From NCBI GenBank assembly GCA_026826555.1, contig JAKSZT010053881.1:6580502-6644501 (forward strand): 64,000 bases of DNA, in the 5' to 3' direction. This document shows positions 1 to 11,164 of this stretch, piece by piece. Every line of letters begins with the position of its first letter. The stretch's first letter is position 1. A program made the translations under genes and the position numbers. The notes beneath the pieces are model-generated. The model was not told where the DNA came from. It saw only the letters and a list, made by a program, of their open reading frames with translations, and did no database searches. The DNA comes from Tolypeutes matacus (Eukaryota; Chordata; Mammalia; Cingulata; Chlamyphoridae).

Positions 1-50
1 GAAGGAAGGAAGGAAGGAAGGAAGGAAGGAAGGAAGGAAGGAAGGAAAAA
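1..50. repeat. (GGAA)n microsatellite, cut by the window edge
   Basis: An uninterrupted GGAA tetranucleotide run of about twelve units opens the window and decays into A-rich sequence. Its true left end lies outside. GGAA tracts can bind ETS factors, but nothing here shows function. Confidence 0.97.
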
Positions 51-138
51 ATAAATATGGCAGCTCCTAATTTTACTCTTTTGGAAATCAGCAGCCATAT
101 AATGAAGTTCAACTACCATGCTAGAGATGGCAACCATG

Positions 139-186
139 TGGATGGACAGATGGATGGGTGGATGGTTGGATGGATAAACAGATAGG

Positions 187-234
<48 letters not shown>

Positions 235-248
235 TAGATAGATAGATG
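139..248. repeat. Compound GGAT / GATA microsatellite
   Basis: An imperfect TGGA/GGAT tract (139-175) passes into a nearly pure GATA run (181-248) with one interruption near 230. The short minus-strand open frame over it is a Y/L/S-I repeat made by the microsatellite and is not a gene. Confidence 0.95.
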
Positions 249-1466
249 ATGAGAGACACTCTAGGTAATAAGAATTATGAAGGAAAAGAGAGTGCACAGC
301 CATCTCTCAGCTGATCCAGCCACGCCAGCTAAGGGACCAGATATGTAAGTGAAGTTCCTGCATCCTTCAGTATAGTCAGAGTGACCAGCCAACACCGTAT
401 GGAGCAAACACAAGCCATTCCTGCCAAGCCTTCGCCAAACTGCATAATCATGGGTGAATGAATAGTATTGCTGCCTGTTTTTCCAGTTACCCGTGTAACA
501 AGTTACATTTGTTACAGGTTATTAAGTTATTACTATGTAACAAACCACCCCAAATTATAAGCAATAGGTAACTAAAATACCTAGAAGAGTGGTTTATGTT
601 ATATTTTAATTTTAGCAGCAGAACCAAAAGTCATGAATGTATAATGACTTGCTCAGTTTTTTTTAATCAAGTTGAAGCTAAATAGCAACTTCTTATTATA
701 TGCAGCCTAGTGGTGACTATAAATCTTTTGTTAATATAATGCTAGTAGTGATTTAATTTTGCTGTTCACATTTGGAATTTGCAAGGCTCTGGGCAAACAT
801 CCCATTTACCCCTCAAGGATAATGTACAATATTTTGAAAGTTTAAGATTAAAAAATCTGTCTTTTGAAAGATATGATTTTATAAACTGGTATACCTAAAC
901 AAATTGTAGATGGGAAATTATTCCAACAAAATATTTTTAATTTATTTAGTTTAAAACATCTTAGATCAAATTTAGTGAAGTTGGAGAATTTGAAAAGGAA
1001 AATAAGAAAAGTAAAAAAAAAATCAGAAAACACTTCACAATAGCTACAAAATGAATTTTTTTTTATTCTTGCCAATCTGGGAAAGAGAAGGATAAATGAG
1101 CTCCAGAGCCAATCTCCATCCTCAGAGTACACATTAGTTTCAATCTCTACCTCCACTAAAGTTCAACAAGAACTACTTAAAAAGATCAGTATTTCCCTGG
1201 ACTGAATTTCAGATCCCCAAATCCCTTCCCTGGAATTGGAAATGCCCAGAATATAGAAAAAAACAAAGACCAGGAAAGGTTTCTAGATATTAAGAAATAT
1301 TTTAAATGACCAGACGTTGACTCAGAAAATTGTCTGCCACATGTGTCATTCTGTTTATCACCAGTGTTGAGCATTGATTAAGGCAGATGCAGTCTGTCCT
1401 CCTTCTTTAAGTCACATGTATCCCTAACAATACTGCAAGCTCAGCCCAGGGGGACAACATTCCTCC
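249..1466. other. AT-rich unique DNA, no gene seen
   Basis: Very AT-rich sequence. Several GTTAC/GTAAC pentamers cluster at 487-541. The longest open frame is a 102-codon Phe/Lys-rich minus-strand frame (848-1,156), without a recognisable motif, and I take it as chance. No element is recognised with confidence. Confidence 0.6.
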
Positions 1467-1471
1467 CTAAG

Positions 1472-1933
1472 TGTTTTAGTTTTCTTGGCTGCTCAAGCAA
1501 ATACCATACAATGGGTTGGCTCAAACAATGGAAATTTATTGGCTCATGGTTTTGTAGCTAGGAAAAAAGTCCAAATCAAGTCATCATCAAGATGATGCTT
1601 TCTTCCCAAAGACAGTAGCTTTCTAGAGCTGGCTGCTGGTGATCCTTGGTCCTGCGCTCCTATGTCACATGGCAATGCAAATGGTGGCATCTCCTGGTCT
1701 CTCTCTTCTCTTCCTGGTTCTGTTGACCTTAAGCTTCTTGCTTCCTATGCTTTCTCTCTCTGTGTCTTTCTTATAAAAGACCCCGGTAATAGGATTAAGA
1801 CCCATCCTGAATGAGTTGGGCCACATCTCATGTAAACCCATCAAAAGGCCCTACTGACAATGGGTTCACACCCACAGGAATGGATTAAATTTAAGAGCAT
1901 ATTTTTCTGGGGTACATAGCTCAAACCACCACA
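1472..1933 (-). mobile_element. Solo LTR, ERVL-MaLR (MLT1-like)
   Basis: Read on the minus strand this is a MaLR-type LTR. The plus strand opens with a TGTTTTAGTTTTCTTGGCTG-like edge, then the typical GGCTCAAACAA...AAATTTATTGGCTCATGG stretch, and closes with TCAAACCACCACA. The flanking pentamers CTAAG (1,467-1,471) and CCAAG (1,934-1,938) fit a diverged 5-bp target duplication. There is no internal retroviral sequence, so it is a solo LTR left by recombination. Confidence 0.8.
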
Positions 1934-2243
1934 CCAAGGATACATGAATAGCTGCACTTTCCTGCAGGAAGCCCTAAAAAATACCTATTATAGCAGGGCA
2001 TTCAGGAAACCTTTCTAAATGATATTAATTAATAAGGAATCTCACATTCCAGAAGTCTCTAGCTTCTTGATCCCTCCAAATCTAGTTCATGTAATAATCT
2101 AATAAATGTAAACTATATCATAAACTTAAGAAATAATATATGCTCGAGGCTCTGAGATAGAAGACAAATGTTAAAACTAAAGAAATTGCTAATAAGTAAA
2201 AGCAAAGTAGTTAGTTCACAGAATACTGTTTTTAAGCCATTAT

Positions 2244-3119
2244 TGTCTTAGTTTGCCAGAGCTACTGTCACAAAGACCACAAACTGGTTTGGCTTAAACA
2301 AAAGGAACTTATTGGCTCATGGTTTTGAGGCTAAAAGAATTCCAAAATCTAGATATTGGCAAGGCTCGCATCCTCCACTAAGACTGGTGTTCTGATGCTG
2401 GTTTGCTGAGACCCTTGGGGGCCCTTGGCTTGCATCACATGCCCTCTCCTTTCTCTTCCAGTCTCCTGCTGACTCACTGCTTCTGGCTCCTCCCTGTGGC
2501 TTTCTCTTTCTAAGGCCTCCAGTAATCCAGATTAGGGCCCACTCTCATTCAATTCAGACTCATTCAACTGTTAAGTAAAAACAACGACTTACTAGTATTC
2601 TGTTGTAGACATATTGTGATTCAAGCAATGGAAGAAATTACAACATTAAGGTGGAGCCAGTGGCCACTGGACACTTTCTGGGCAGGGAGAGGGAAAAGCA
2701 GTTGTAATACAGGGGCTTTTTCCGGACTTGGGAATTATCCTGAGTGACATTACAACGACAGATACAGGCCATTTTACATCAGCATATACCATGCAGAACT
2801 GTGTGGGAGAGAGTGTGGTCTACCATGTGAACTATGGTCCATGCTTAGTGGCAAAGCCTCAGGATATGTATATCCATTGCAGGTGATGTGCCACACTAAT
2901 GAAAGATGTTTATGTGGGAGGTTGTGGGAAGTGTGGGAGGTGGGGAACATGGGAATCCCTGTAATTTTTGAGTAACATTTATGTAATCTAAGCATCCTTT
3001 AAAATATTAAAAAAAAAAAAAAAAAACATCTTGAAAAGGTCTTATTTACAATGGTTTCACACCCACAGGTATGTGGAGTAAGAGACTGTCTAAATTGAGG
3101 TCCGTAACTCAATCCGCCA
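2244..3119 (-). mobile_element. MaLR-type solo LTR split by a later insertion
   Basis: The left part (2,244-2,572) has the same family signature as the LTR at 1,472: TTAGTTTGCCAGAGCTACTG, GGCTTAAACAAAAGG and CTTATTGGCTCATGG. The right part resumes at about 3,027 with CATCTTGAAAAGGTC and runs to CAATCCGCCA near 3,119. The two halves join smoothly if the inserted 2,573-3,026 segment is removed. The outer target duplication is no longer clear. Confidence 0.75.
2573..3026 (+). mobile_element. L1 3'-UTR fragment inserted into an LTR
   Basis: A plus-oriented retroposed segment ending in a run of about 18 A (3,009-3,026). Its last 200 bp (ACTATGGTCCATGCTTAGTG, GCCACACTAATGAAAGATG, ACATGGGAATCCC) match the antisense of the L1 3' regions at 57.3-57.5 kb and 59.1-59.3 kb. 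It lacks coding sequence, so it is a 5'-truncated L1 copy. It must be younger than the LTR it splits. Confidence 0.7.
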
Positions 3120-3483
3120 GCCTTTACCTATAAAGCTAATTATTTAGATAAGGCTCTCAATCTTGATCATTACCATCAGCAGACACACACAAAGTATTTT
3201 TGCTGAATCAAGTTCTCTGATACAAAATAAAATAACAGTATGACATTACATATTTTTAACATTCTAATTAGTTATGTTTTTAACAGTTTATATATTCATG
3301 TCATTCAAAATTAAAATGGTACAAAGGGCATAATGTAAAAAGTTATATTTCCATCCTTGACTTCCTGCCACACAGTTCCCTTGTCCAGAGTATCTTATAT
3401 ATTCTTTTAAAGATATTCTATGCCTTTATGGACATATATTTTCCCCCATTCCACTTGTTTTTAAAATATAAATAACCCTTTAC

Positions 3484-3720
3484 TGGGGATTGGATCATGT
3501 CTCCCATTACATGTTTAAGTCCTAACCCCTGGTCCTGTGGGTGTGAAGTGAACCCATTTGTAAATAGAATCACTGAAAATATATTTAGTTAAGGTATAGA
3601 CTCATTTGAGAATAGAATCCTTGAGGATCCTATTTAGATGAGGCCAGATTGAATCAGGGTAGGCCTTCAACCAATATGGCTGAGGTCCTTATAAATAAAG
3701 GATATTGGACATGGAAGAGA
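3484..3720 (+). mobile_element. MLT1-like LTR, 5' part
   Basis: Starts TGGGGATTGGATCATGTCTC and continues through TTTAAGTCCTAACCCC, GAATCAGGGTAGGCC and GGTCCTTATAAATAAAGG, the order of the 5' half of an MLT1-type LTR in plus orientation. The 3' half is missing or too decayed to follow. Confidence 0.65.
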
Positions 3721-3735
3721 AGCTATAATGGAGGT

Positions 3736-4320
3736 TCTATTATCATTTGCCCATGGAGAAATCGAAGCACATATTGTTATATAACTTCTCCAACATTAAC
3801 TGCTGGTAAACAGTAGAGCACAGACTTGGTCAACTTGACATTTAGAGATTTCTAGTACAACTGCTAATTTAATGCATTCACCAGGAAAAACAGCTTTAAA
3901 TCGATCCAGGAAATGAAACTAAAACAATTAAACCATGTATGGCTGAAATTTAGGTGCATTTTAGAAAAAGGAAAGGCAGGTGAGAACAAATGGTTTTAAA
4001 TTTGTTCATAGATGAAATAACATATAGAGAAAAAAACTTAGTTTGAATCTGGTGACTGGGTAACCAGGGGAGGCATTTGGATGGAAACACAAGAGAAAAT
4101 ATTGGTTTCTGGAAAGAACCTTCAGCTTCAAAACACTGGAAAAGGAAGGATGCCTGCACTCAGTCCTGGTTGGACAGAAGCTGGAACTGCTCCCAAGTGC
4201 TTCGGGAAGCTGTCGGATCCATACACTGAACACCATAACTCTCTGTGCAGGAGGGTTTTTCACTCCCTCATGAGAAAGGAAAGTGGAGTATGGCCGAGTT
4301 TGGGGTCCAGCTGAACTGAA
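3736..4320. other. Unique DNA, no gene seen
   Basis: No repeat or exon is recognised. Overlapping short frames on both strands (the longest 106 codons, minus, 4,006-4,326) lack known motifs. Confidence 0.5.
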
Positions 4321-4324
4321 GTCC

Positions 4325-4510
4325 ACAGTCCACCACTTATTTTGAGAGGATCAATTAGCTTTTCTGAGTCTCAGTCTCCCCAGTTATAAAATGGGAATAT
4401 TAGTGCCTACCCCAAAGGCTCAGGATGAGGATGACATATGTATGTGTATAATGACCACAGTCCCTAGCACAGGGCAAATGCTTGGCAAATACCTTATAGT
4501 GGTGCTGTGA
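4325..4510 (+). repeat. MIR-type SINE relic
   Basis: Follows the MIR core order: CTGAGTCTCAGTCTCCCCAG, ATAAAATGGGAATATTAGTG, GTGCCTACC, then a CCTAGCACAGGGCAAATGC-like end. Heavily diverged, as expected of a repeat that predates the placental radiation. Confidence 0.7.
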
Positions 4511-4609
4511 CCATTATGGTGCATGGGGAAAGGGCAAGACCAAGATCATGCAGTGAAAGAAAAGGAACGTGACTTGTTTGAAGGGAGTCTACTTTTTTTA
4601 TGCATAATC

Positions 4610-4680
4610 CCCTAGCTCCTAGTAGGTTCCTGGTACATAGCAGGCAATCAATAAATATTTGTTAGATAAATGAAGGAGTA
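4610..4680 (+). repeat. L2/MIR 3'-end relic
   Basis: CCTGGTACATAGCAGGCAAT followed by CAATAAATATTTGTTAGATAAATGA is the common 3' terminus of L2 and MIR elements. Confidence 0.55.
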
Positions 4681-4689
4681 AAACAAGGA

Positions 4690-6070
4690 ATAAATGACTA
4701 CTAGTGATTCCATTTCAAGGCCAAGCATATAGTTGCTTGCATAAGAAAGGGCAACATATATACTAAAGAAAAGCATTAGAACATCCCTACAACATCTCGG
4801 TGTGGCAGCAGCATTGGACCTTGCCTCAGATCCTGCAAAACCAGGGAGCCCAGTAAGGCAGAAAATGACTGATCTTTGCATAACACCTCAGAAACCATCC
4901 CTTTGCCATACCCTCCTTTTACCATTCCTTGACTAAGGCCAAGGAGTTAGTCAAGTAACTGAGGGATAATCTGGCTATGGAATGACCATATTATCTTTTT
5001 TTATTATTATTCAGCTTACCTCCAGGTTAAGAGTGAAGCCTGGAAAAATACTCATTAGACATATGAAAGTACTGAAGTGGTGTAGATGTCACATCTATTA
5101 CTTTGAAAAAAGAATAGAAAGTTGGAGAGAGGTAATAGATGGAGTGACAAGAGTAGGCAGGGTGGGTTAAAGGAAAGTCAATATAGACTGAAACCATATA
5201 AGAAAAATGTTGTAGTCACATGGCAAAAAAATCTTTCATCACATTCTGAGAGATTGGCAATGCTTTCTCCATAATGAGTGAAATAAAATACGGCATCACA
5301 ACAGTCCAGAGATTTTGAGCCCTCGTGATCCTTTCATAAAGAATGAACAAAGAACTCTTTATACAGATGGCATTTGAAAGTATTTTGAAACTAATAAATA
5401 GTGCCAACTCTCATTGGGATTAATAAAATATCTGAGGTCAGTGATAGAGAAGAGAGAAACAAGTTGCTTTCAGGGACCGGCCCTTTGTGTGAGGGCTGAA
5501 TATCCAGATCAAGAATGAATATTAATGAAGAGGACTAACTACCAAAATAGATGACTAGAGTCATGATATGACACATAGTTGAAAATCAACTCAAACAACA
5601 GAACAATCTGGGTACTCTAAGGTCCTTCCACAATAGCCCATCTGTATTGCTGGGCATAGCAAAGACGAGAGCAGACATCTATTCACTAACACAGATTTAT
5701 TTCAGTGGCTAAAATGAGCCTATATTTGGCATGCTTTAATATGCCAATGTGCTATAATTGGTACAATGAATTGTTTCCTTAATGAATGGTAAATTTTCAG
5801 TGTTTTCAAGAGGCTAACCCTACAATTTGCAAGGGCCTAAGTGGTTTTACCTTAGCTAATAAGCTAGCTAACTAGAAAAGAAACACTATTGTACATGTAG
5901 CTGGAGTGTAACAATTGGGCTCTTTGTACACACAAAAAAATACATATTTATTTATTCTTTGTAAAATCAAGGGGGTTTTTTAGTTGCTTTTTTTGTTTGA
6001 TAAAATAGTTGGTTGAAAAAAGCATGCATTTTGGAGTCACATGGACCTGGATTCTAAACTTCTTTTTAAT
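4690..6070. other. Unique AT-rich DNA, no gene seen
   Basis: Nothing recognised apart from short A and T runs near 5,930-6,000. Open frames stay under 80 codons and lack motifs. Confidence 0.5.
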
Positions 6071-6076
6071 ACTTAC

Positions 6077-6711
6077 TGTGGCAGTTTGATATTAGTCATG
6101 AATTCCAAAAAAGCAATATTGATTATGTTTGTAAACTGGTCTGTTCCTCTGGGCATGATACCCTTTAATTGTATTAGATTCAGCTGAGATGTCTGATTAA
6201 ATTATGTTAAGATTAGGGCTTTGATTCAACCATGTCATTAGGGCGACTCAGAGTTGAGTCCCCGCACCCTTGGTGGGTTATATAAATGGACGCTTAATCA
6301 AGAACACAGAAGTAAACACAAGGAAGCAGATACGCAAGAAAAGAGAAACAGCTCCATGGACAAGGAAGAGGATCCTGAGGCCACAGGAAGAGAGGTGTGC
6401 CATTCGCCTGATAGTTTACAGCTGACCTTGTGAAAGAAACGAGCCCCAGAGGAAGAGAGATGAACCCTATGCCAACCTACAGCTGAGTTCGGAAGAAGTT
6501 GGGACCATGGATCCTTAAGAGGAAAGAGGAAGGCTGAACCCTCCAGACATTGCCCACCACCTTGCTTCAACACGTGGCAAGAGACTTTGGGTAAGGAAGT
6601 AACTCTTTAGGGCCTTCTAACTGCAAGCTTTTACCCCAAATAAATACCCTTTATAAAAATCAACAGATTTCTGATACTTTGCATCAGCACCCCTTTGGCT
6701 GACTAATAACA
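6077..6711 (+). mobile_element. Solo LTR of a lineage-specific ERVL-like family (copy 1)
   Basis: A 635-bp element starting TGTGGCAGTTTGATATTAG and ending GGCTGACTAATAACA, bounded by a perfect 5-bp target duplication CTTAC (6,072-6,076 and 6,712-6,716). It has a TATATAAA-like box at 6,279-6,286 and an AATAAA signal in CCCCAAATAAATACCC near 6,640, the U3-R-U5 layout of an LTR. A second copy lies at 54,211-54,723. No protein-coding retroviral sequence is attached, so it is a solo LTR. The family name is unknown to me. The TSD length and the CTGACTAATA end point to ERVL/MaLR-type LTRs. Confidence 0.85.
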
Positions 6712-6737
6712 CTTACTAACTATGTAAACATGGTTAG

Positions 6738-6836
6738 GGGAGCGAGTGTAGCTCGGTGGTTGAGTGCCTGCTTTGCATGTACTGAGGGCCTGAGTTCAAT
6801 CCCAGGTACCTCTTAAAAAAAAAAAAAAGATAAAAT
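6738..6836 (+). mobile_element. tRNA-Ala-like SINE, short form
   Basis: Starts GGGAGCGAGTGTAGCTCGGT (A box region), has B box GAGTTCAATCC, and ends in an A-rich tail (from 6,815). Direct repeats TGGTTAG flank it (6,731-6,737 and 6,837-6,843). It is only the tRNA-like head plus tail, without the DAS body. Confidence 0.8.
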
Positions 6837-6844
6837 TGGTTAGT

Positions 6845-6965
6845 TGTGGGCCTCTGTTCCTCATCTCCAAAGTAGGGGTATGAATACTCACCTCACAAAT
6901 TGTTCTGATGCTATTTGGGGTGCTAAGAAAGAGCACTTTATGAGTCTGAAATTATAACCTGTTTC
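6845..6965 (+). repeat. MIR-like relic
   Basis: CCTCTGTTCCTCATCTCCAAAGTAGGGGTATGAATAC-type order and TACTCACCTCACAAATTGTT match the MIR core. The low similarity makes the limits approximate. Confidence 0.5.
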
Positions 6966-7954
6966 AGGAGAATAGGAGAGTTTTGTGACTAAATTAAATG
7001 GGACACTAAGAGAGAGAACTTAGCATAGAGCCAGGCACAATTAAACATTAAATGAATATCAGTTACCTGTTTCCCTTTTCTCTACCCTAATGTTCTAAGA
7101 GAATCAAATACAAACTTAAAAAATAATTTGACCTAAATGTAGCCCTCTGTCCAAATGGATGTATTTTTCAGACAGTAGCCCAGATAGATGAAACAAGGCA
7201 GCTGTAATGATAGTGGGATATATCTCTAAAGCTGCTGCACAAATTGAATTTTTAAAATCAAATTATTAATGATACTAAAATGAGAGTTCACAACTTAAAA
7301 GAATCCTGTGAATTATTCATTTTAGAATAAATGACCGCCTCTAATTAATCTGTTTTATCATTTGTATTACTAGCTTCTACATGAACAGTTTCTCTAAAAT
7401 GCCATACTATATATCTCTTCTTAAAGTTCTTTGTAAGCCAGAAATTATATATCTATTCATCAATTCCAGTAGAGTTCGGAAAAGAGTATTGTGAATTATT
7501 TATTGTATTTAATATCTGGAAACATAACTATTGTTGAGAAGATAGTAATATTTTATTTAGTCAGTATCATGGGGCCATTGTAACATTTCATTCTTCCAGG
7601 GTTGGAATCTGCCTGGAGTGTTCAGCTGTTATAACATGGGATTTAAGTGTATACTCCATATAGTGCTTAATGACTTTTTGTGGCTCTTTATTGATTTTAG
7701 CAAATATTAAACTAGTATCGCCTAATGACACTTCATTTTCAATGAATTTAACTTGGGCAAGCCCAAGGAAGAGGAGAAATAAGATTGAAAGCAGAGAGAG
7801 GGCCTGACCCCTCCACTGAGAGTTGACTTTGTCTGGAGTTGTGGGGGCATTGAAGGGGGAAGAGGGAGGCCATTGAAGATAAAATTCACTGCAAATGGAA
7901 TACGTCTGAGAGAAAATACATTGAAGTATGAAAAATTGGCATATGCAAGTATAG
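6966..7954. other. Unique DNA, no gene seen
   Basis: AT-rich sequence with a purine-rich patch at 7,755-7,880. No recognised repeat, exon or open frame of note. Confidence 0.5.
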
Positions 7955-7959
7955 GTTAG

Positions 7960-8354
7960 TGTGATGGTTAGTTTTATATTTCAACTTGATTAGGCTTTAG
8001 TACCCAGTTGTTTAAACAAACACTAATCCAAGTACTGCTATGAAGGTATTTGTCAATGTGTGTAACTGCCGTAATCAGGTGACTTTAAGTAAAGGAGGTC
8101 ACCCTTGATAATGTGGGTGGGCCACATCCAATCAGCTAAAGCCCTTGAGAGCAAAACCTGAGGCTTCCCAGGGAAGAAGAAGAAATTCTGCCTCAAGCCC
8201 ATAGCATAAACTCCTGCCTCAGTTTCCAGCCTGCTGCCTGCCCTACAAACTGTGTACTTGCCAGCCTCCATAATAGCGTGAGACAATTGCTTAAAAATAT
8301 AAATCTCTGTATCCATCTCCTATTGGTTCTGTTTCTCTGGGGAGCTCTGATACA
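7960..8354 (+). mobile_element. Solo LTR of ERV-L class (MLT2-like)
   Basis: Starts TGTGATGGTTAGTTTTATA and TTTCAACTTGATTAGGC, contains GTGGGTGGGCCACATCCAAT, and ends CCTATTGGTTCTGTTTCTCT ... TGATACA, the order of MLT2-type ERVL LTRs. The 395-bp element has a perfect 5-bp target duplication GTTAG (7,955-7,959 and 8,355-8,359). No internal region is present. Confidence 0.85.
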
Positions 8355-8359
8355 GTTAG

Positions 8360-9835
8360 ATTTTCCTAGGTACATCATAGAATCAAAATAATAGTAAAAA
8401 TAACAGTAAACTAAAGACCAGTCTAATTTTGTAAGGAATTAAACAACATAAGTGATCATCTAGCAGCAGATGCTAATCATTAGCATCTTTGCTTCATACA
8501 TTCTGCCTAAGCCAGCTATGATTTCTGAATCTGTTTTCACTGGTACAGACAGAGAACCACTTCCTAAGGAGAATTTAGTTTTAAGCTCTTCTAGAAACTG
8601 TGCTAAGAAACCTTAAACAAAGATTTAAATGCCATCTGCTGAAAAAAAATATTCTGGCATGACAAATTTAAACAATGTGAAACCCAAGAGATTAAAAATA
8701 TAGTTCAATTATAGTACCATTCTTTAGCTGGCATTGAAAAACCAGATGCTAGGGGAAACTTTAGAAAGTATTCCATTTGAATAGAATAGATCTAAATTTT
8801 TCCTAAATGTCTTGTTATATCCTCCCACAACATTCATCTGCCAATAGGGTCTTTGTGATTTTTTTGTTGGAATTATTCATTTGTCAGATTGCCTTGGTTT
8901 TTCTGCATCTGAAATCATACCTTCTCTGTTTCAAGAGAATAGGAGAGTCTTGTGCTTTAAATCGCCACTATCCAATATTTCTGTGTGTTCAAATGACACC
9001 CCATTTCCTGGCAGCTACTTTGAAAGAGTTACTTATTTGGTAAATTTTGAATGAGCAAGATAAAGTGAGAAAGTGGTTTCTCATTTGGAACTCCACTTTC
9101 ACTGACACATCGATTAATTTAATAATTTGTAACCTCCTAACTTATAATTTCAGGGGAGTCTACTTACTGAATGGCAATTTCTCTTTAATCCGAAAAAGCA
9201 AAGGCTTTTTTGATATGGGCTCTAGGATCTACTTCACTAAACATCTTCAGTGAAAGAAGAGAGCATTTATCACAACTAACCATGAGCACAGCTCAGTCTA
9301 AGTCCTCCTTCACTCTCTTCTCCTTAAGGAATATCACATTGTCACTTAATAAAGAGAAACCAGGTGCATATTCTATTCACAAAATATAGCTTCTTTTGAA
9401 GAAATCACTGCAGGATGCTGTATAAATTGATTTTCATGCAGTGCCTAAATATTTAGCACTTGAACCATGATGGAGATTAGGTGGATGTAGCACCATTTGA
9501 AGTCTCTCCACTGACATTTAGCTGAACAATATTTCTAAACAAAATATTTTAACCCGTTTGAGTGGGACATTGGACTCATCGGCAACACTCCCCAAATCCT
9601 CACTCCTTGGATGATAATGACCAAGAGATCTCAGGATTGTTGAGTTTATGACAAGGCTACTCTCAGGAGGTTTAGGCCAAAGCCCAAAAGCATTTATGCT
9701 ACCAAATGGCCAATTAAATGGTCATGCCCTGGCATTCTGGTGTGTGGTTCCTGCATTTTTGTTTATTATTTCATTCTCTCTTCTATTCTCCTTCCATTTC
9801 CTTCTTCTTCATCTCTTCTTGGAAGGCTTTGTGTG
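8360..9835. other. Unique AT-rich DNA, no gene seen
   Basis: No element recognised. Short frames at 8,807-9,043 and 9,047-9,253 have no recognisable domain or splice context. Confidence 0.5.
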
Positions 9836-9839
9836 AGTG

Positions 9840-10085
9840 ATGGACAGAGGACAGGCCTTGGAGTCAAGTTGCAATAGAGACCAAGCTCTAGCACCAAGCT
9901 GAGTGATCTTGACCAGGTCAGCTATCTGTCTTAATTTCCCCATGCCCATCTGTAAATATGAGTCATATCTGACTTATAGTGTTGTTGTGAGGATTAGAGA
10001 TAATATGTGTAAAGCTACTAAACTGATGGAAAGTAGTCAAAAGCACCTGCCATATTTTGATTACTAGTAATATGATTATTATGAG
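9840..10085 (+). repeat. MIR SINE relic
   Basis: Near full-length core: GACAGGCCTTGGAGTCAAG, GAGTGATCTTGACCAGGTCA, TTAATTTCCCCATGCCCATC, then TAGTGTTGTTGTGAGGATTA. This is the MIR order in plus orientation. Confidence 0.8.
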
Positions 10086-10833
10086 ATTAAGATTCTTATA
10101 GCAGCTGCTATTGAGCTCTATTCTGAGTCCCTTTACCCAGCCAGAGTATCTACCCTCAACTCCCCTGGGTGTTGGTGGCTATATGCTCATGTTCTCCATG
10201 AGGCTTATGGCCTTCAATGCCCCACTACTCTAAAAGTTTCTCCTGAAAGCACTCCCTCAATAAAACACCTGCACAAGAATCCCCATTTTAGGATTCATTT
10301 CTAGGAACCCTAATTTATTGTTTTTACTATTATTACAAATAATAATAAAAATGCCTTCTACTAGCATCCAAAGATAATTCAAGCAATCAGCTGAAGATAA
10401 AGCAAATACATATAGTACCAATACTTTCCCCTGCCTCTATCTCATCCTTAAGCTCTGGCCAGCATTTATTATTAAGTCCCAAATTCAGTTTGGGGAATAT
10501 CTGGAACAGGATACATTCTTTTATACCTTAATTGAAAGAAGATTTTAATATACCAAAGAATTTACCTGAAATAAATTAAAAGTCAAACAAGTTAAATTCA
10601 ATAAAACCAAAATAACCATATAGATTGCTTTGTTCACTTCTTAAATTTTCTAGAATAAAGTTTCATTTAAACAGTATTTTGTAAGTGCAGATAAGTGCCT
10701 AACAGTGAGTGAAACATGCATTTCACTTAGTTTTCAATTATAAGTAACGTGTGTGATTCACAGTTCTTTTGACATCATATAGATACTATCTCAGATTATT
10801 TCATTAGTGGGGGGAAAAAAATCACTTGACATG
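10086..10833. other. Unique DNA, no gene seen
   Basis: AT-rich sequence with a small ATT/AAT-rich patch near 10,320-10,350. No recognised element. Confidence 0.5.
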
Positions 10834-10844
10834 CTTAACTCTTT

Positions 10845-11046
10845 CTTTCTTTTTTTTTTTTTTAGTTGTTTTTATTTTCTTTTTTTTAATATTTGTTTTA
10901 TTTATTTATCCCCCCACCCCTCATTGTTTGCACTCACTGTCTGTTCTCTGTGTCTGCTTGTCTTCTTTTTAGGAGGCACCAGGAACTGAACCCGGGACTT
11001 CCCATGTAGGAGGGAGGGGCCCAATTGCTTGAGCTACCTCTGTTCC
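10845..11046 (-). mobile_element. DAS-type SINE
   Basis: On the minus strand: tRNA-like head, B-box sequence seen here as GAACTGAACCCGGGAC, body GAAGACAAGCAGACAC, then A tail (plus-strand T/TTTA runs at 10,851-10,905). The 11-bp target duplication CTTAACTCTTT is perfect (10,834-10,844 and 11,047-11,057). Confidence 0.9.
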
Positions 11047-11164
11047 CTTAACTCTTTAGAAGACCTGGTATGTGGCAAAGTCCAGGTTCAAAAGGTTCAC
11101 CAAGGCTTGAAATTTTGTGCCTATTTTTATTGGAATTGGATATTATTAGATGACACTGATTTTT

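Noticed and set aside
139..248. GATA array considered as a CRISPR or other spaced array
   Set aside because: Pure tetranucleotide repetition without spacers.
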